Source of the DNA: CBDCWO01 sp965223405
GTDB lineage: Bacteria > Bacteroidota > Bacteroidia > Chitinophagales > Saprospiraceae
Length of the DNA stretch: 64,000 nt
Assembly (NCBI GenBank): GCA_965223405.1
Contig: CBDCWO010000006.1
Coordinates: 3,348,001-3,412,000, forward strand
Reading direction: 5' to 3'
Shown: positions 17,140-26,212 of the stretch, one piece after another
Layout: every line of letters begins with the position of its first letter
How positions within the stretch are numbered: the stretch's first letter is position 1
Notes under the pieces: generated by a model
Database searches by the model: none
The model's input: the letters and a program-made list of their open reading frames with translations, nothing else
Told to the model about the DNA's origin: nothing
Program-made: the position numbers and the translations under genes

Positions 17140-18453
17140 TTAATATCTATAATATTCAGGTTTATAAGGGCCATCCGGTGTAACTCCAATATAAGAAGCC
17201 TGTTCAGGACTTAACTTATCCAAGGCGACACCTATTTTTTCCAGATGCAATCTGGCTACCTTTTCATCGAGGTGTTTGGGTAAGGTATATACTTTATTTT
17301 CGTATTGATCTCCCCGTTCCCAAAGTTCGATTTGTGCCAATACCTGATTGGTAAAGGAGTTTGACATTACAAAACTGGGGTGTCCGGTAGCACAACCGAG
17401 ATTGACCAATCTACCCTCGGCCAGTACTATGATATCGTGATCGTCGATGGTGTATTTATCGACCTGAGGTTTGATATTTACTTTGGTATTGCCATGGGTG
17501 TCATTAAGATAGGCCATGTCGATTTCGTTGTCGAAGTGACCAATATTACACACAATAACTTTGTCCTTCATGGATTTAAAATGTACTTCTGTGAGGACAT
17601 TTTTGCATCCGGTAGCGGTAACAATGATGTTCGCTTCCGGTGCCGCATCGATCATTTTTTTCACTTCATAACCATCCATTGCAGCTTGTAATGCACAAAT
17701 GGGATCAATTTCAGTAACAATTACCCGGCATCCGGCACCTCTTAAAGAGGCTGCGGTCCCTTTGCCGACATCACCATAACCTGCTACAACTGCCACTTTG
17801 CCTGCCATCATGATATCGGTAGCCCGGCGGATGGCATCTACACAGGATTCCTTACATCCATATTTGTTATCAAACTTTGATTTGGTTACTGAGTCATTCA
17901 CATTGATAGCCGGAATCGTTAAAGTTCCATTTTTTTCGCGATCATAGAGTCGATGAACACCCGTTGTAGTTTCTTCGGAAATACCTTTGATCCCACTTAC
18001 CATTTCAGGATATTCATCCAACACCAGATTAGTCAAGTCACCGCCATCATCCAATATCATATTGAGTGGTTTATTATCTTCGAACGCAAAAAGGGTCTGT
18101 TCGATACACCAATTGTATTCTTCTTCAGTCTCTCCTTTCCAGGCAAATACAGGAATTCCAGTTTCCGCTATGGCGGCTGCCGCATGGTCCTGAGTTGAGA
18201 ATATATTACATGAAGACCATGAAACCTCGGCCCCCAATTCTACCAATGTTTCGATCAGCACGGCCGTTTGAATGGTCATGTGTAGACATCCGGCAATGCG
18301 GGTGCCTTTTAGGGGCTTACTTGCTCCATATTCCTCACGCAAAGACATGAGTCCTGGCATTTCAGCTTCAGCCAGTTCAATCTCTTTACGTCCCCAGTTC
18401 GCCAGGGCAATATCTTTAACTTTGTATTTAGGTTTTTGCTGTGTAGTTTGCAT
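17140..18453 (-). CDS. ahcY: Adenosylhomocysteinase (S-adenosylhomocysteine hydrolase)
   Basis: A 437-residue NAD-dependent enzyme that splits S-adenosylhomocysteine into adenosine and homocysteine, clearing the product inhibitor of methyltransferases. Recognisable blocks include GTRIAGCLHMTIQTAVLIETL, the catalytic region DDGGDLTNLVLDEYPEM, EETTTGVHRLYD, NVNDSVTKSKFDNKYGCKESCVDAI, the NAD-binding GYGDVGKGTAASLRGAGCRV, and the C-terminal PDGPYKPEYYRY. Length matches the usual 430-470. The start is supported by a strong promoter (CTTG - 21 bp - TATCTTTG). It is probably transcribed as a single gene, since the next minus-strand gene starts 49 bp downstream. Cytoplasmic. Confidence 0.98.
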   Translation of the reverse strand: MQTTQQKPKYKVKDIALANWGRKEIELAEAEMPGLMSLREEYGASKPLKGTRIAGCLHMTIQTAVLIETLVELGAEVSWSSCNIFSTQDHAAAAIAETGIPVFAWKGETEEEYNWCIEQTLFAFEDNKPLNMILDDGGDLTNLVLDEYPEMVSGIKGISEETTTGVHRLYDREKNGTLTIPAINVNDSVTKSKFDNKYGCKESCVDAIRRATDIMMAGKVAVVAGYGDVGKGTAASLRGAGCRVIVTEIDPICALQAAMDGYEVKKMIDAAPEANIIVTATGCKNVLTEVHFKSMKDKVIVCNIGHFDNEIDMAYLNDTHGNTKVNIKPQVDKYTIDDHDIIVLAEGRLVNLGCATGHPSFVMSNSFTNQVLAQIELWERGDQYENKVYTLPKHLDEKVARLHLEKIGVALDKLSPEQASYIGVTPDGPYKPEYYRY

Positions 18454-18500
18454 AAATTTTATTTTGTTTAAAATCGGTAATAGTTATTCATAAACCGGGG

Positions 18501-18533
18501 CAAAGATACCAAATTTTGTCCCTAATTCTCAAG
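18501..18533 (-). promoter_or_regulatory. Promoter of ahcY (Bacteroidota -33/-7 type)
   Basis: On the minus strand CTTG (18530-18533) is followed after 21 bases by TATCTTTG (18501-18508), close to the Bacteroidota TTTG-N19-21-TAnnTTTG consensus. It is 47 bases upstream of the ahcY ATG. The -33 element overlaps the 3' end of the upstream glycosyltransferase gene, whose stop codon occupies 18522-18524. Confidence 0.65.
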
Positions 18534-19652
18534 CACCTCCCGATATAAAGAAACCCATTGATCGACAATATGTTTACTGTCGAACTGCTGTAAATGCACA
18601 TTGAGATCATGATTTTGAGAAGTCAAAGAATCCGAACCCATCGATTGGATGTGCTCGATTAGAGCTTCGGTCCAGCCATTGACATCATCCGGGTCCAGAT
18701 AGGTAGCCAGGGTGCCACCTGCTTCAGGCAGCGACGATCGGTTACTGGTAAGGACTGGACGATGTTGCCAAAGAGCCTCAAGTACCGGTAATCCGAAACC
18801 CTCATAATAGCTGGGATAAACTACAAACTTTGCATTTGCATACAACTTAGGCAGAGTGGAAGCCTCCCATTCACCCATCCAAAAGATGTGATCTTCAAGT
18901 TGATTTTTACTTACGTAGTTATAACAAATTTTGGCATATTTTTTTCCGGACCCTACCATCAGTAATGGGATTTGGAGGTTGCGCGGGATTTGGTTGTAAG
19001 CTTTGAGTAAAGTGAGCGCATTTTTTCGTGAACTGAGTGCTCCTACATAAAGTATAAAAGACTCAGGTAAACCATGTGATTTACGAAACCCCTGCAGTTC
19101 GGGCAGAGTAAATTGTTGTTTATACATGTTATCGATCGTTTGGTAAATCACGGATATGCGCTCTTCCGAAATACCAAATAAATCTATGATATCTTTTTTG
19201 GTGTGTTCGCTGATGGCCACGATTCGATCGGCATTCAAACAACTATATTGGACCTTGGCATGATATATTGTTCGATCTATCCAGGGAAAATCCGCCGGAT
19301 ATCTTAAATAGATCAAATCATGAATAGTAACCACTGACTTAATTGATTTTCGATGAATCCCCATTGGGAGTTCATGACTTAACCCATGATAAATATCCAT
19401 TTCCGGAGGAAAATCCTGGGCCATCATCATTGTCCGCCAAATCGATTTTAACCGGGTTGGAGTAATTATTCTGGTCTTGGCGTTCGCGCGGATAAAATTA
19501 CAGGTAGACGAATCAATTCCTATTTTTGGGGTGAACAAATGGCAGGTTATATCTTCTGTATATTCCAAAAGATCCTGGATCAGGGTACGACTGTAATTCC
19601 CTAATCCACTTCGATTGTTCAAAAGCCTTTTGGCATCAAATCCAATCTGCAT
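18522..19652 (-). CDS. GT4-family glycosyltransferase
   Basis: A 376-residue retaining glycosyltransferase of the GT-B fold (family 4), transferring a sugar from a nucleotide donor to a glycan or lipid. The N-terminal acceptor domain contains GLGNYSRTLIQDLL and VTIHDLIYLRYPADFP. The C-terminal donor domain has FILYVGALSSRKNALTLLKAYN and the E-x7-E element YEGFGLPVLEALWQHRPVLTSNRSSLPEAGG. No export signal; likely works at the inner face of the membrane. There is no surrounding polysaccharide cluster, so the acceptor is unknown. It starts 55 bp downstream of the EF-G-like gene on the same strand. Confidence 0.9.
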   Translation of the reverse strand: MQIGFDAKRLLNNRSGLGNYSRTLIQDLLEYTEDITCHLFTPKIGIDSSTCNFIRANAKTRIITPTRLKSIWRTMMMAQDFPPEMDIYHGLSHELPMGIHRKSIKSVVTIHDLIYLRYPADFPWIDRTIYHAKVQYSCLNADRIVAISEHTKKDIIDLFGISEERISVIYQTIDNMYKQQFTLPELQGFRKSHGLPESFILYVGALSSRKNALTLLKAYNQIPRNLQIPLLMVGSGKKYAKICYNYVSKNQLEDHIFWMGEWEASTLPKLYANAKFVVYPSYYEGFGLPVLEALWQHRPVLTSNRSSLPEAGGTLATYLDPDDVNGWTEALIEHIQSMGSDSLTSQNHDLNVHLQQFDSKHIVDQWVSLYREVLEN

Positions 19653-19706
19653 AAATTCCCAAGACTAATTAATCGCTCCACTTCCTAATGAAGTGATGAA
19701 ACGTCA

Positions 19707-21833
19707 TCAATCATCATCTGATTCAGACTGATAAGCAGCGACTAGCTTTTTTTGCACATCCGGAGGCGCTGGTGCATATTCGGCAAATTCTTTTTTAAAC
19801 TTTGCCCTTCCCTGCGACAGAGACCTCAATGTGGATGAATATTTATACATTTCTCCCAAAGGTACTTTAGCCATGATTTTTTGATAATGACCTTCAGAAC
19901 CCATACCCATGATCAACGCGCGACGAGATTGAAGATCTCCCATAATATCCCCCATTACGTCATCAGAACAGAGAATTTCCAAATTATACATGGGTTCCAT
20001 CAATTTAGGACTGGAGTTTTGGAATGCACGGCTAAATGCAGCCTGACTGGCCAATTGAAACGCCATATCATTGGAATCTACCGGGTGCATTTTACCATCA
20101 TAGACACATACTCTAATATCCCGGCAGTACGATCCGGTTAGGGGACCTTCCATCATTTTGTTCATTATGCCTTTTTTGATGGCATTGGAATATTTGCTGT
20201 CAATAGAACCACCTACGATACTCCAAACAAAGACTAGTTTGCCTCCCCAAGGGAGATCCGTTTCGTCTACATTTCTTACAGTTAACCCGGCAGGATCAGG
20301 CATACCTTCAAAGAAAGGTTCAATTCTCATATGAACTTCGGCAAATTGGCCGGCTCCACCCGTTTGCTTTTTGTGCCGATAAGCCTCATTAGCCTCTTTG
20401 GTGATGGTCTCACGATAGGCAATTCGGGGAGGGATGAATTCAATGTCGATTTTGTGTTCATCCTTGAGTCTTTGTTTTACAATATCCAGATGAAGCTGTC
20501 CCTGTCCATGTAAAATCATTTGTTTTAACTCCTGGGATTGCTCCAGCACAATAGTTGGGTCTTCTTCAGATAGACTGTGGATGGCTTTAACCATTTTTTC
20601 AAGATCACTTTTATTGGGTGTTTTGATCGCAGTCCGAATTCGTGAAACAGGAAAATTAATTTTGGAAATGGTTCGATCTGTACCTTTTTGGTTCAGCGTG
20701 TTGTTAGTATGACTATCTTTTAGCTTGACGGTAATCCCTAAGTCTCCTGCTTTTAGACTGTCAACTGGTTGGCGGTTTTTTCCGTTACCGATAAATATTT
20801 GGTTCAATCGTTCTGTGTTTTGAGTGGTAGAATTCACTAACTCATCACCACTTTTGACTTCTCCAGAATACACCTTAAAATAGGAAACATTACCAACCCT
20901 TGGCTCAATGTATGTTTTGTAAATGAAAATGGTGGTAGCATCCTTGCTGTTACATGGAAGTGTGGCACCTCCCTCTAATTTCACCTCTGGAGATTCACCC
21001 GGATGGGGGCAAATGTCATTGATAAATCCCATGATTCGTCCACTACCCATATTTTTACTTGCTGAAGCACAGAATACTGGAAAAAATTCCCGGGTAGCAA
21101 TGGCTAAGTTGAGTCCTTTGGCCAATTCTTCCTCGGTTAAAGAACCTTGCTCAAAAAATACTTCCATTAGTGATTCATCATTCTCAGCAGCTATTTCAAC
21201 TAATTGGTTGTGTAAGTTTTGAGCTTTGTTAATTTCACTTTCAGGAATCGGTACTTTTTCAGGTCTACCCCCATCGGATCCAAACTTGTACATAGTCATC
21301 CTGAGAATATCCACGATCGTATCAAAATCTCCTCCTTGATTTAAAGGGTATTGAATGGGAAATACCTTATTCCCAAATCGGCTCTTAGCCTGTTCTAAGG
21401 TAGTTTCATAATCACATTTTTCATGATCCATTTGGTTAATAACCATGATCGTCGGACGCTCATATTCGGTGGCATAATCCCATATCAATTCGGTGCCGAC
21501 TTCTACACCCTGGGAGCCATTAAGCAACATGACAGCTGTGCTGGCCACTCTAAGCGAACAAGCTACTTCACCCACATAATCATCCAATCCAGGTGTGTCA
21601 ATGATGTTAATTTTGGAGTCTTTCCAATTTACGTGTACGAGTGTACTGAAAATAGAATTTCCACGGGTATGCTCAATATCTGAAAAGTCAGAAACCGTAG
21701 AATTATTTTCAACCGTCCCCCTGCGGGTAATCTCTCCGCCTTCGAATAACATGGTTTCCGCAAACGTCGTTTTCCCGCACCCAGAATGGCCTAGAAGGAC
21801 TACATTGCGGATATTTTTTGTATCTACACTCAT
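19707..21833 (-). CDS. fusA2: EF-G paralogue (EF-G2 / FusA2 type) with altered GTPase motifs
   Basis: A 708-residue translation elongation factor G-like protein with the five EF-G domains. It differs from canonical EF-G at the nucleotide site: the P-loop is GHSGCGKTT (residues 15-23) instead of GHxDAGKTT, switch I has RGNSI instead of RGITI, and G3 reads DTPGLDDYV (79-87), with Leu83 where canonical EF-G has the catalytic His of DTPGH. G4 is NQMD (133-136). This pattern resembles the FusA2 subgroup; mycobacterial FusA2 has DTPGY, and Bacteroides EF-G2 has been reported to act without GTP hydrolysis. I infer a slow or GTPase-deficient factor, perhaps for starvation growth. The canonical fusA, expected in a ribosomal-protein cluster, is not in the window. 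Confidence 0.9.
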   Translation of the reverse strand: MSVDTKNIRNVVLLGHSGCGKTTFAETMLFEGGEITRRGTVENNSTVSDFSDIEHTRGNSIFSTLVHVNWKDSKINIIDTPGLDDYVGEVACSLRVASTAVMLLNGSQGVEVGTELIWDYATEYERPTIMVINQMDHEKCDYETTLEQAKSRFGNKVFPIQYPLNQGGDFDTIVDILRMTMYKFGSDGGRPEKVPIPESEINKAQNLHNQLVEIAAENDESLMEVFFEQGSLTEEELAKGLNLAIATREFFPVFCASASKNMGSGRIMGFINDICPHPGESPEVKLEGGATLPCNSKDATTIFIYKTYIEPRVGNVSYFKVYSGEVKSGDELVNSTTQNTERLNQIFIGNGKNRQPVDSLKAGDLGITVKLKDSHTNNTLNQKGTDRTISKINFPVSRIRTAIKTPNKSDLEKMVKAIHSLSEEDPTIVLEQSQELKQMILHGQGQLHLDIVKQRLKDEHKIDIEFIPPRIAYRETITKEANEAYRHKKQTGGAGQFAEVHMRIEPFFEGMPDPAGLTVRNVDETDLPWGGKLVFVWSIVGGSIDSKYSNAIKKGIMNKMMEGPLTGSYCRDIRVCVYDGKMHPVDSNDMAFQLASQAAFSRAFQNSSPKLMEPMYNLEILCSDDVMGDIMGDLQSRRALIMGMGSEGHYQKIMAKVPLGEMYKYSSTLRSLSQGRAKFKKEFAEYAPAPPDVQKKLVAAYQSESDDD

Positions 21834-22522
21834 AACATTGGTTTTAGTATTTTAAATGATTCGTCTTATTGTATTTCTAAAAGGGCAATGAATTTATTGA
21901 ATTGTGGTAGAATAACAAAATAGGAGTGATATTAATTGAATAAGACTTGATCCGTGGTCAGCTTTTAGCTTGAAATTCAATACAATACGTCGTAATAATT
22001 TTTAAGATTATCAGCAAAAAACCGGTTAGGCTTAGTTGATTTTTGTTCGTTACAAGAATTACGCTTGTTAACTAGTCGTATGGCATTTAATCGCATTTAT
22101 CAAGCTATTTACAAAAATGATATTTTCCTGAAATATTCCGGGATTTCATTTCATAGATGCACGTGAAGAGCTGCAACTTTCCTGAGCAAATCACTTATGT
22201 ATTACAAAATAATTAATCAACGGAACAATGGAGGCTTTGGATTCTTTTAGTCAAAATGCAGAAGAGTTTTAAAATTGATTTTTGCTGTACAACAGATTCA
22301 TATCACAATCTATTGGCCCGTGAGCTCGATTACTTGGCATTGAAAAGCAAAGAATTTATAGTTTAATGGCTACGATTGCGTAGTCGTCTGGTTTCAGATC
22401 CTTGAGCTTTGTAATTCGATCCTAATGTATAGTTAAACACATATTTAATTTTATGACATTTTCTCCATATTTTTCGTCTTAAGGAAATTGTTAAACTTAC
22501 GATTAGGGAACTCTGATAGAAT
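21834..22522. other. Long intergenic region between EF-G2-like and AraC genes
   Basis: 689 bases of AT-rich DNA between divergent genes. No open frame with family features is present. Around 22369-22418 there are two small hairpins (CTACG-ATTG-CGTAG and TCTG-GTTT-CAGA), but neither makes a complete RNA structure that I can name. It must hold the promoters of both flanking genes, though no exact TAnnTTTG box is near either start. Confidence 0.5.
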
Positions 22523-23665
22523 ATGGCATTCGATATTTTCAATATTACTACACTTTTACTCCTTTTCGTTTCGCTGCTATTTGCTGTTTTTCTTGTTTCG
22601 GTGAAATCTACCCGAATCATTAGCAATTACCTGCTTGCGACTTACCTACTTTTAAGTTGCATTGATTTTGGTGGTGCATTTATTTTCCACTTCATTTTTC
22701 CCAAATTTCCTGGTTTTAGTATGCTGTTGTCCTCAACAGTTGCGTTGTTGATGCCCTTACTTTATTTGTTCATCCTCTCTGTTATTTATACTGATTTTCG
22801 ACTTAAAAAGGTGCAACTTCTTCATGGATTGGTCTTTGTTGCTTATAATTTAATTTTTATTCCGAATTATTATTTGCAGGAAAAAGTTGATAAGTTAAAA
22901 TTTATCGGTAGTCCGGAATTTCTTTCCAGTTCTGAAGTTTGGGTTAGTTACATCCTGTTGCACATTCAGGAGGTTGTCTATTTAATTTTGTGCTTCTATG
23001 TTATTTTGAAGTATCGAAAACTGCTATTAGAAAACTACGCATCCGCCAGCACAATGAACTTTCGTTGGTTATTGACTTTTATTTCCCTGGTAGCCATATA
23101 TACGACTTTGGCAATAGCAAAAAATTTGTTCCTTCTAGGTGGATTTCAAAATGTCTATAGATTCCTCCTGACACTCACCTCGTTGACCATACTGATGTGT
23201 TTGTGCTGGATTGTCCTTCGTGCACTCCAGAACCCAGAGTTTTTCAGAGGTGTTGACTCCAAGCTACAGCTAGTCAGAAATATTGCCCAATCGGATATTG
23301 ATTCTAAGAATAACCTGGAAAAGGTGTCGATCATCAAAAAATTAAAAGCGCATATGGCAGATAGGAAACCCTATCTGGATGACGGCCTGACGCTTCATCA
23401 ATTGGCCATCCAGCTAAATATGGACGACCATGATTTGTCCGTTTTGATCAACCGTGTATTGAATCAACATTTCTTTAATTTTGTGAACGGTTATCGCATC
23501 AAACATGCGATGGAATTGCTTCGAGATCCAGATAAGAAAGAGCTAACCATTTTAGAAATTCTCTACACCGTTGGCTTTAATTCAAAATCGTCTTTCAACA
23601 CCGCATTTAAGAAACATGTATCACAGACACCTACAGAATATCGCAAGTCGGCTGCACTTCAGTGA
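22523..23665 (+). CDS. Membrane-anchored AraC-family transcriptional regulator
   Basis: A 380-residue protein with an N-terminal membrane domain of about seven helices (residues 5-235) and a C-terminal AraC helix-turn-helix (about 275-378). The latter ends ILEILYTVGFNSKSSFNTAFKKHVSQTPTEYRKS, a clear AraC signature. Between them lies YLDDGLTLHQLAIQLNMDDHDLSVLINRVLNQHFFNFVNGYRI, the first recognition unit. This architecture, a 7TM sensor fused to AraC, is common in Bacteroidota and implies signal sensing at the membrane with DNA binding at its inner face. The ligand and targets are unknown. It is divergent from the EF-G2-like gene across a 689 bp gap. Confidence 0.88.
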   Translation: MAFDIFNITTLLLLFVSLLFAVFLVSVKSTRIISNYLLATYLLLSCIDFGGAFIFHFIFPKFPGFSMLLSSTVALLMPLLYLFILSVIYTDFRLKKVQLLHGLVFVAYNLIFIPNYYLQEKVDKLKFIGSPEFLSSSEVWVSYILLHIQEVVYLILCFYVILKYRKLLLENYASASTMNFRWLLTFISLVAIYTTLAIAKNLFLLGGFQNVYRFLLTLTSLTILMCLCWIVLRALQNPEFFRGVDSKLQLVRNIAQSDIDSKNNLEKVSIIKKLKAHMADRKPYLDDGLTLHQLAIQLNMDDHDLSVLINRVLNQHFFNFVNGYRIKHAMELLRDPDKKELTILEILYTVGFNSKSSFNTAFKKHVSQTPTEYRKSAALQ

Positions 23666-23817
23666 TTTATATTAATGGAGAAACTAATGACCAATGGCAC
23701 CTGCCACTTTTATAAAATCATTGGTGAAAGAGAATCGTGTGGTGCTCTTTGAGTAACTGAACTGTATCAAGATGAGTTCCTACACTTGCCTGGCAAGGTC
23801 GGACCCATTTAGGATAG

Positions 23818-24189
23818 GGAGATGAAGAGCGCGCCCTTAGTTTGTTTAAGAGAGTGATTGCAATGGACCAGGAAGGAGTGGGCCATTGGGTAACCTCTAT
23901 GAAGAGCTTGGAAGGCAAGCCGGAAATAGGTCTCCGGGCATTGCAAATATTAGAAGAAAACTTCGTGGATGCAGAACAATATTACAACATAGCCAACTTA
24001 TATGGTTTGCTTGGCTATAAAGAACATTGCATCCGGACCCTACATAAGGCTGTAAGTCGGGGATTTTTCTGTCATCCGGTTTTTCTTAATGACAAGTTTC
24101 TTGATTCAGTTCGCGGCGGACCGGAGTTTCAAGAAATTCTGAACGAAGCTAGGATTAAGCACGAGGCATTTGAGAGAAGGTATTTTTAG
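23818..24189 (+). pseudogene. Remnant of a TPR-containing protein (C-terminal part)
   Basis: An open stretch beginning right after an in-frame TAG at 23815 and reading DEERALSLFKRVIAMDQEGVGHW..., with a TPR-like unit at the centre (QILEENFVDAEQYYNIANLYGLLGYKEHCIRTLHKAVSRGF). The end (HPVFLNDKFLDSVRGGPEFQEILNEA) is typical of the C-terminus of longer TPR proteins such as adenylate-cyclase- or kinase-linked ones, where the last repeat is followed by a short domain. No ATG lies upstream in frame; the first possible starts are a TTG at 23842 and internal ATGs. The most economical reading is a decayed gene whose 5' part was lost or shifted. A small functional protein starting at TTG 23842 (115 residues) is the alternative. 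Confidence 0.55.
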
Positions 24190-24237
24190 TGCGGTCTGAT
24201 TGATCTGAATACATTTTCTCCATAACTTCAATTAATA

Positions 24238-24287
24238 TTTTGGCCAGCAGTTCCAATGACCAACATATTGATTGGTCACTGCCAAAA
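24238..24287. repeat. Imperfect palindrome upstream of osmC
   Basis: TTTTGGC (24238-24244) pairs with GCCAAAA (24281-24287), and inside it TGACCAA (24257-24263) pairs with TTGGTCA (24272-24278) around an 8-base loop. It lies after the TPR remnant and 177 bases before the OsmC gene. There is no T-run, so it is not a classical terminator; it may be a cruciform, operator or REP-like element. Confidence 0.5.
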
Positions 24288-24463
24288 GCTATTTATCTAT
24301 GGATATGTGAATCAATTGAGGTAACTTTATAACAATGTGTAGCTGGATTTCCGGTTATTTTTCAGAGAATCATCTCAAATTTCAGACCACAAATCAATAC
24401 ACATTTAGGCTAGAACTAATTGGACAATTGCCAAGAGTTTCAAATAGATATTAATAGAAAATA

Positions 24464-25051
24464 ATGAAAAAGGAAGACATGAAGTTTACTGCCAGGCATA
24501 TTGCCGGCAAACTTAAACTAAGGAGTATTAAGTCTGAAGTTTTAAAAAGGCATAATGCTTTAAAAGAAATTTATAATGAAGATCCGCAAAAAGCAATAAT
24601 TGTAGATTCAGCAGTGGTTATTGGAGAAAACTTTAAAGATCCTTTTCACACCAAGGTCTTAATGAATAGTGAACTTCAAACGCCAATGCAAACGGGGCTA
24701 CACAGAGCAGTTGGTGGGGAACATGATTTTCCTAATCCTGGAGACATTTTATGTGCTGCATTGGCCAGTTGTATGGACAGCACCATAAGAATGATTGCGG
24801 AAAGGCTGGAAATTGACTTATTCCATACCAAAGTTCTGGTCGAAGCTACGGCAGATGTCAGAGGAACTTTGCAGTTCGAAAGATCTGTCCAGGTAGGATT
24901 TCAAAAATTAAATTTAGAAGTAGAATTGGGAGCAAATAATGTGGGCGAAAAGATATTAAAGACTTTATTTAATGCGTCTAAAAAAAGTTGCGTTGTTTAT
25001 CAAACCTTAAAACCAGGTATCCCAATAACAAAAAGTTTAAAAATAGTATAA
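24464..25051 (+). CDS. OsmC-family peroxiredoxin-like protein
   Basis: A 195-residue OsmC/Ohr-superfamily protein, which reduces organic hydroperoxides using two cysteines. The conserved block is FPNPGDILCAALASCMDSTIRMIAERL with Cys97 and Cys103, and the second active-site region is FNASKKSCVVYQTLK with Cys176. Cys103 and Cys176 are at the usual spacing. The N-terminal 45 residues (RHIAGKLKLRSIKSEVLKRHNALKEIYNEDPQKA) extend the standard OsmC (about 140 residues) and may form a dimer contact. An alternative start is the ATG five codons in. Its neighbours are unrelated, so it is probably monocistronic. Cytoplasmic, oxidative-stress protection by inference. Confidence 0.88.
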   Translation: MKKEDMKFTARHIAGKLKLRSIKSEVLKRHNALKEIYNEDPQKAIIVDSAVVIGENFKDPFHTKVLMNSELQTPMQTGLHRAVGGEHDFPNPGDILCAALASCMDSTIRMIAERLEIDLFHTKVLVEATADVRGTLQFERSVQVGFQKLNLEVELGANNVGEKILKTLFNASKKSCVVYQTLKPGIPITKSLKIV

Positions 25052-25182
25052 AACGGTGCAATAATTAGTATCAAATGACGGTCAGTTCTGGGCCTCTTGA
25101 TTGCACTCGAAGGGCTTTGTATCTTAATCTCCAAAAATTTGTATTGTTTTATGGTGTAGTTACTTCCCTTCTTCTTGAGACA

Positions 25183-26205
25183 CTAGGTCATCATGGGGAA
25201 AATAGTATAATGAGTACGATCTTGATTTTTCCAATCCAAATAATAATCTGCGGTTTCTTTGATAGTTACTTTCCAGGGGCGATACTCGAGATTTAAAATT
25301 TCCTGTGACTTAGAGGCATTGTATTCTACCTGGCTGGCCGTATTTTTGATAATTTCAGGACTGATAGTTGCTTTTAAAAGAGGAATATTTTGGGCTACCA
25401 TCGATAAGGGAGTAGCCAAATTTCGCCATCCCTTACTGAAAGGTATATTCGGTTGTCTTACACCCAACTGGAATGCTATTTCAGATAGTAGATGGTAATA
25501 GGTCACATTATCTCCGTTGATCACAAATCGTTGGTGATTGATAGGCAAGTCTAAGCATCTGTTTACCGCTTTAGTGACATCCCTAACATCTACAAATCCG
25601 GTTTTTCCAACGGGATAAAACCGTATACCCCGATCCACTTTTTGAAAGATCAATCCGGTACCTTTATTCCAATTTGTACTTCCAATAATGATTGATGGAT
25701 TGAGAATGACGCCATCCAACCCTTCGGCAAAACCCCGCCAAACTTCCAGTTCAGATTGGTATTTTGAATAAGAGTATTGGGTATGGTAGCCTTCCTGATT
25801 CCATACCGCCGACTCATCCACCAGTGTATCACTTTTTTTATCCAATGCTGCGATGGAGCTGATGTGAATTAATTTGGCGACCTTATTCTTTATTGCCAAA
25901 TTGACCACATTCGAAGTTCCTTCGATGTTGTTTTTCAGCATCGATCTGTGGTCTTTCCGGCTATAAACCACCTCGGCAGCAGCATGGATAATTAGATCAC
26001 ATCCGGCGATATGTTCATCTAACCGGATTACATCCAGCAAATCTCCTTCTACCCATTCTATGCGATCGGCAAATCCATTGACCAGGTCGAATGTGCTGGA
26101 TGAGCGTTTCAAAGCTTTGAGATGGTACTTCCCATTGCTTACCAACGATTGTAGAATATAGGATCCCAAAAATCCGGTTCCGCCAGTGACAAATATTTTT
26201 TTCAT
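25183..26205 (-). CDS. NAD-dependent epimerase/dehydratase (extended SDR)
   Basis: A protein of about 340 residues with an N-terminal Rossmann fold (KKIFVTGGTGFLGSYILQSLV) and the extended-SDR catalytic Tyr-x-x-x-Lys in YSYSKYQSELEVWRGF. VIHISSIAALD gives the partner Ser. It resembles dihydroflavonol-4-reductase-like or 3-beta-HSD-like proteins (ILNPSIIIGSTNWNKGTGLIFQ; FVDVRDVTKAV). The frame continues 29 codons upstream, but the fold begins at the ATG at 26205. It starts 7 bp after the anmK stop, so these two form an operon. The substrate is not predictable; a link to cell-wall sugar metabolism through anmK is only suggestive. Confidence 0.88.
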   Translation of the reverse strand: MKKIFVTGGTGFLGSYILQSLVSNGKYHLKALKRSSSTFDLVNGFADRIEWVEGDLLDVIRLDEHIAGCDLIIHAAAEVVYSRKDHRSMLKNNIEGTSNVVNLAIKNKVAKLIHISSIAALDKKSDTLVDESAVWNQEGYHTQYSYSKYQSELEVWRGFAEGLDGVILNPSIIIGSTNWNKGTGLIFQKVDRGIRFYPVGKTGFVDVRDVTKAVNRCLDLPINHQRFVINGDNVTYYHLLSEIAFQLGVRQPNIPFSKGWRNLATPLSMVAQNIPLLKATISPEIIKNTASQVEYNASKSQEILNLEYRPWKVTIKETADYYLDWKNQDRTHYTIFPMMT

Positions 26206-26212
26206 GGTTGCT

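Noticed and set aside
22360..22425. tRNA-like arrangement of small hairpins and a TTCGATCC sequence
   Set aside because: No acceptor stem can be formed and the T-arm is imperfect; a chance resemblance is more likely.
22363..22626. 87-codon minus-strand frame upstream of the AraC gene
   Set aside because: It overlaps the real AraC start on the other strand and has no family features.
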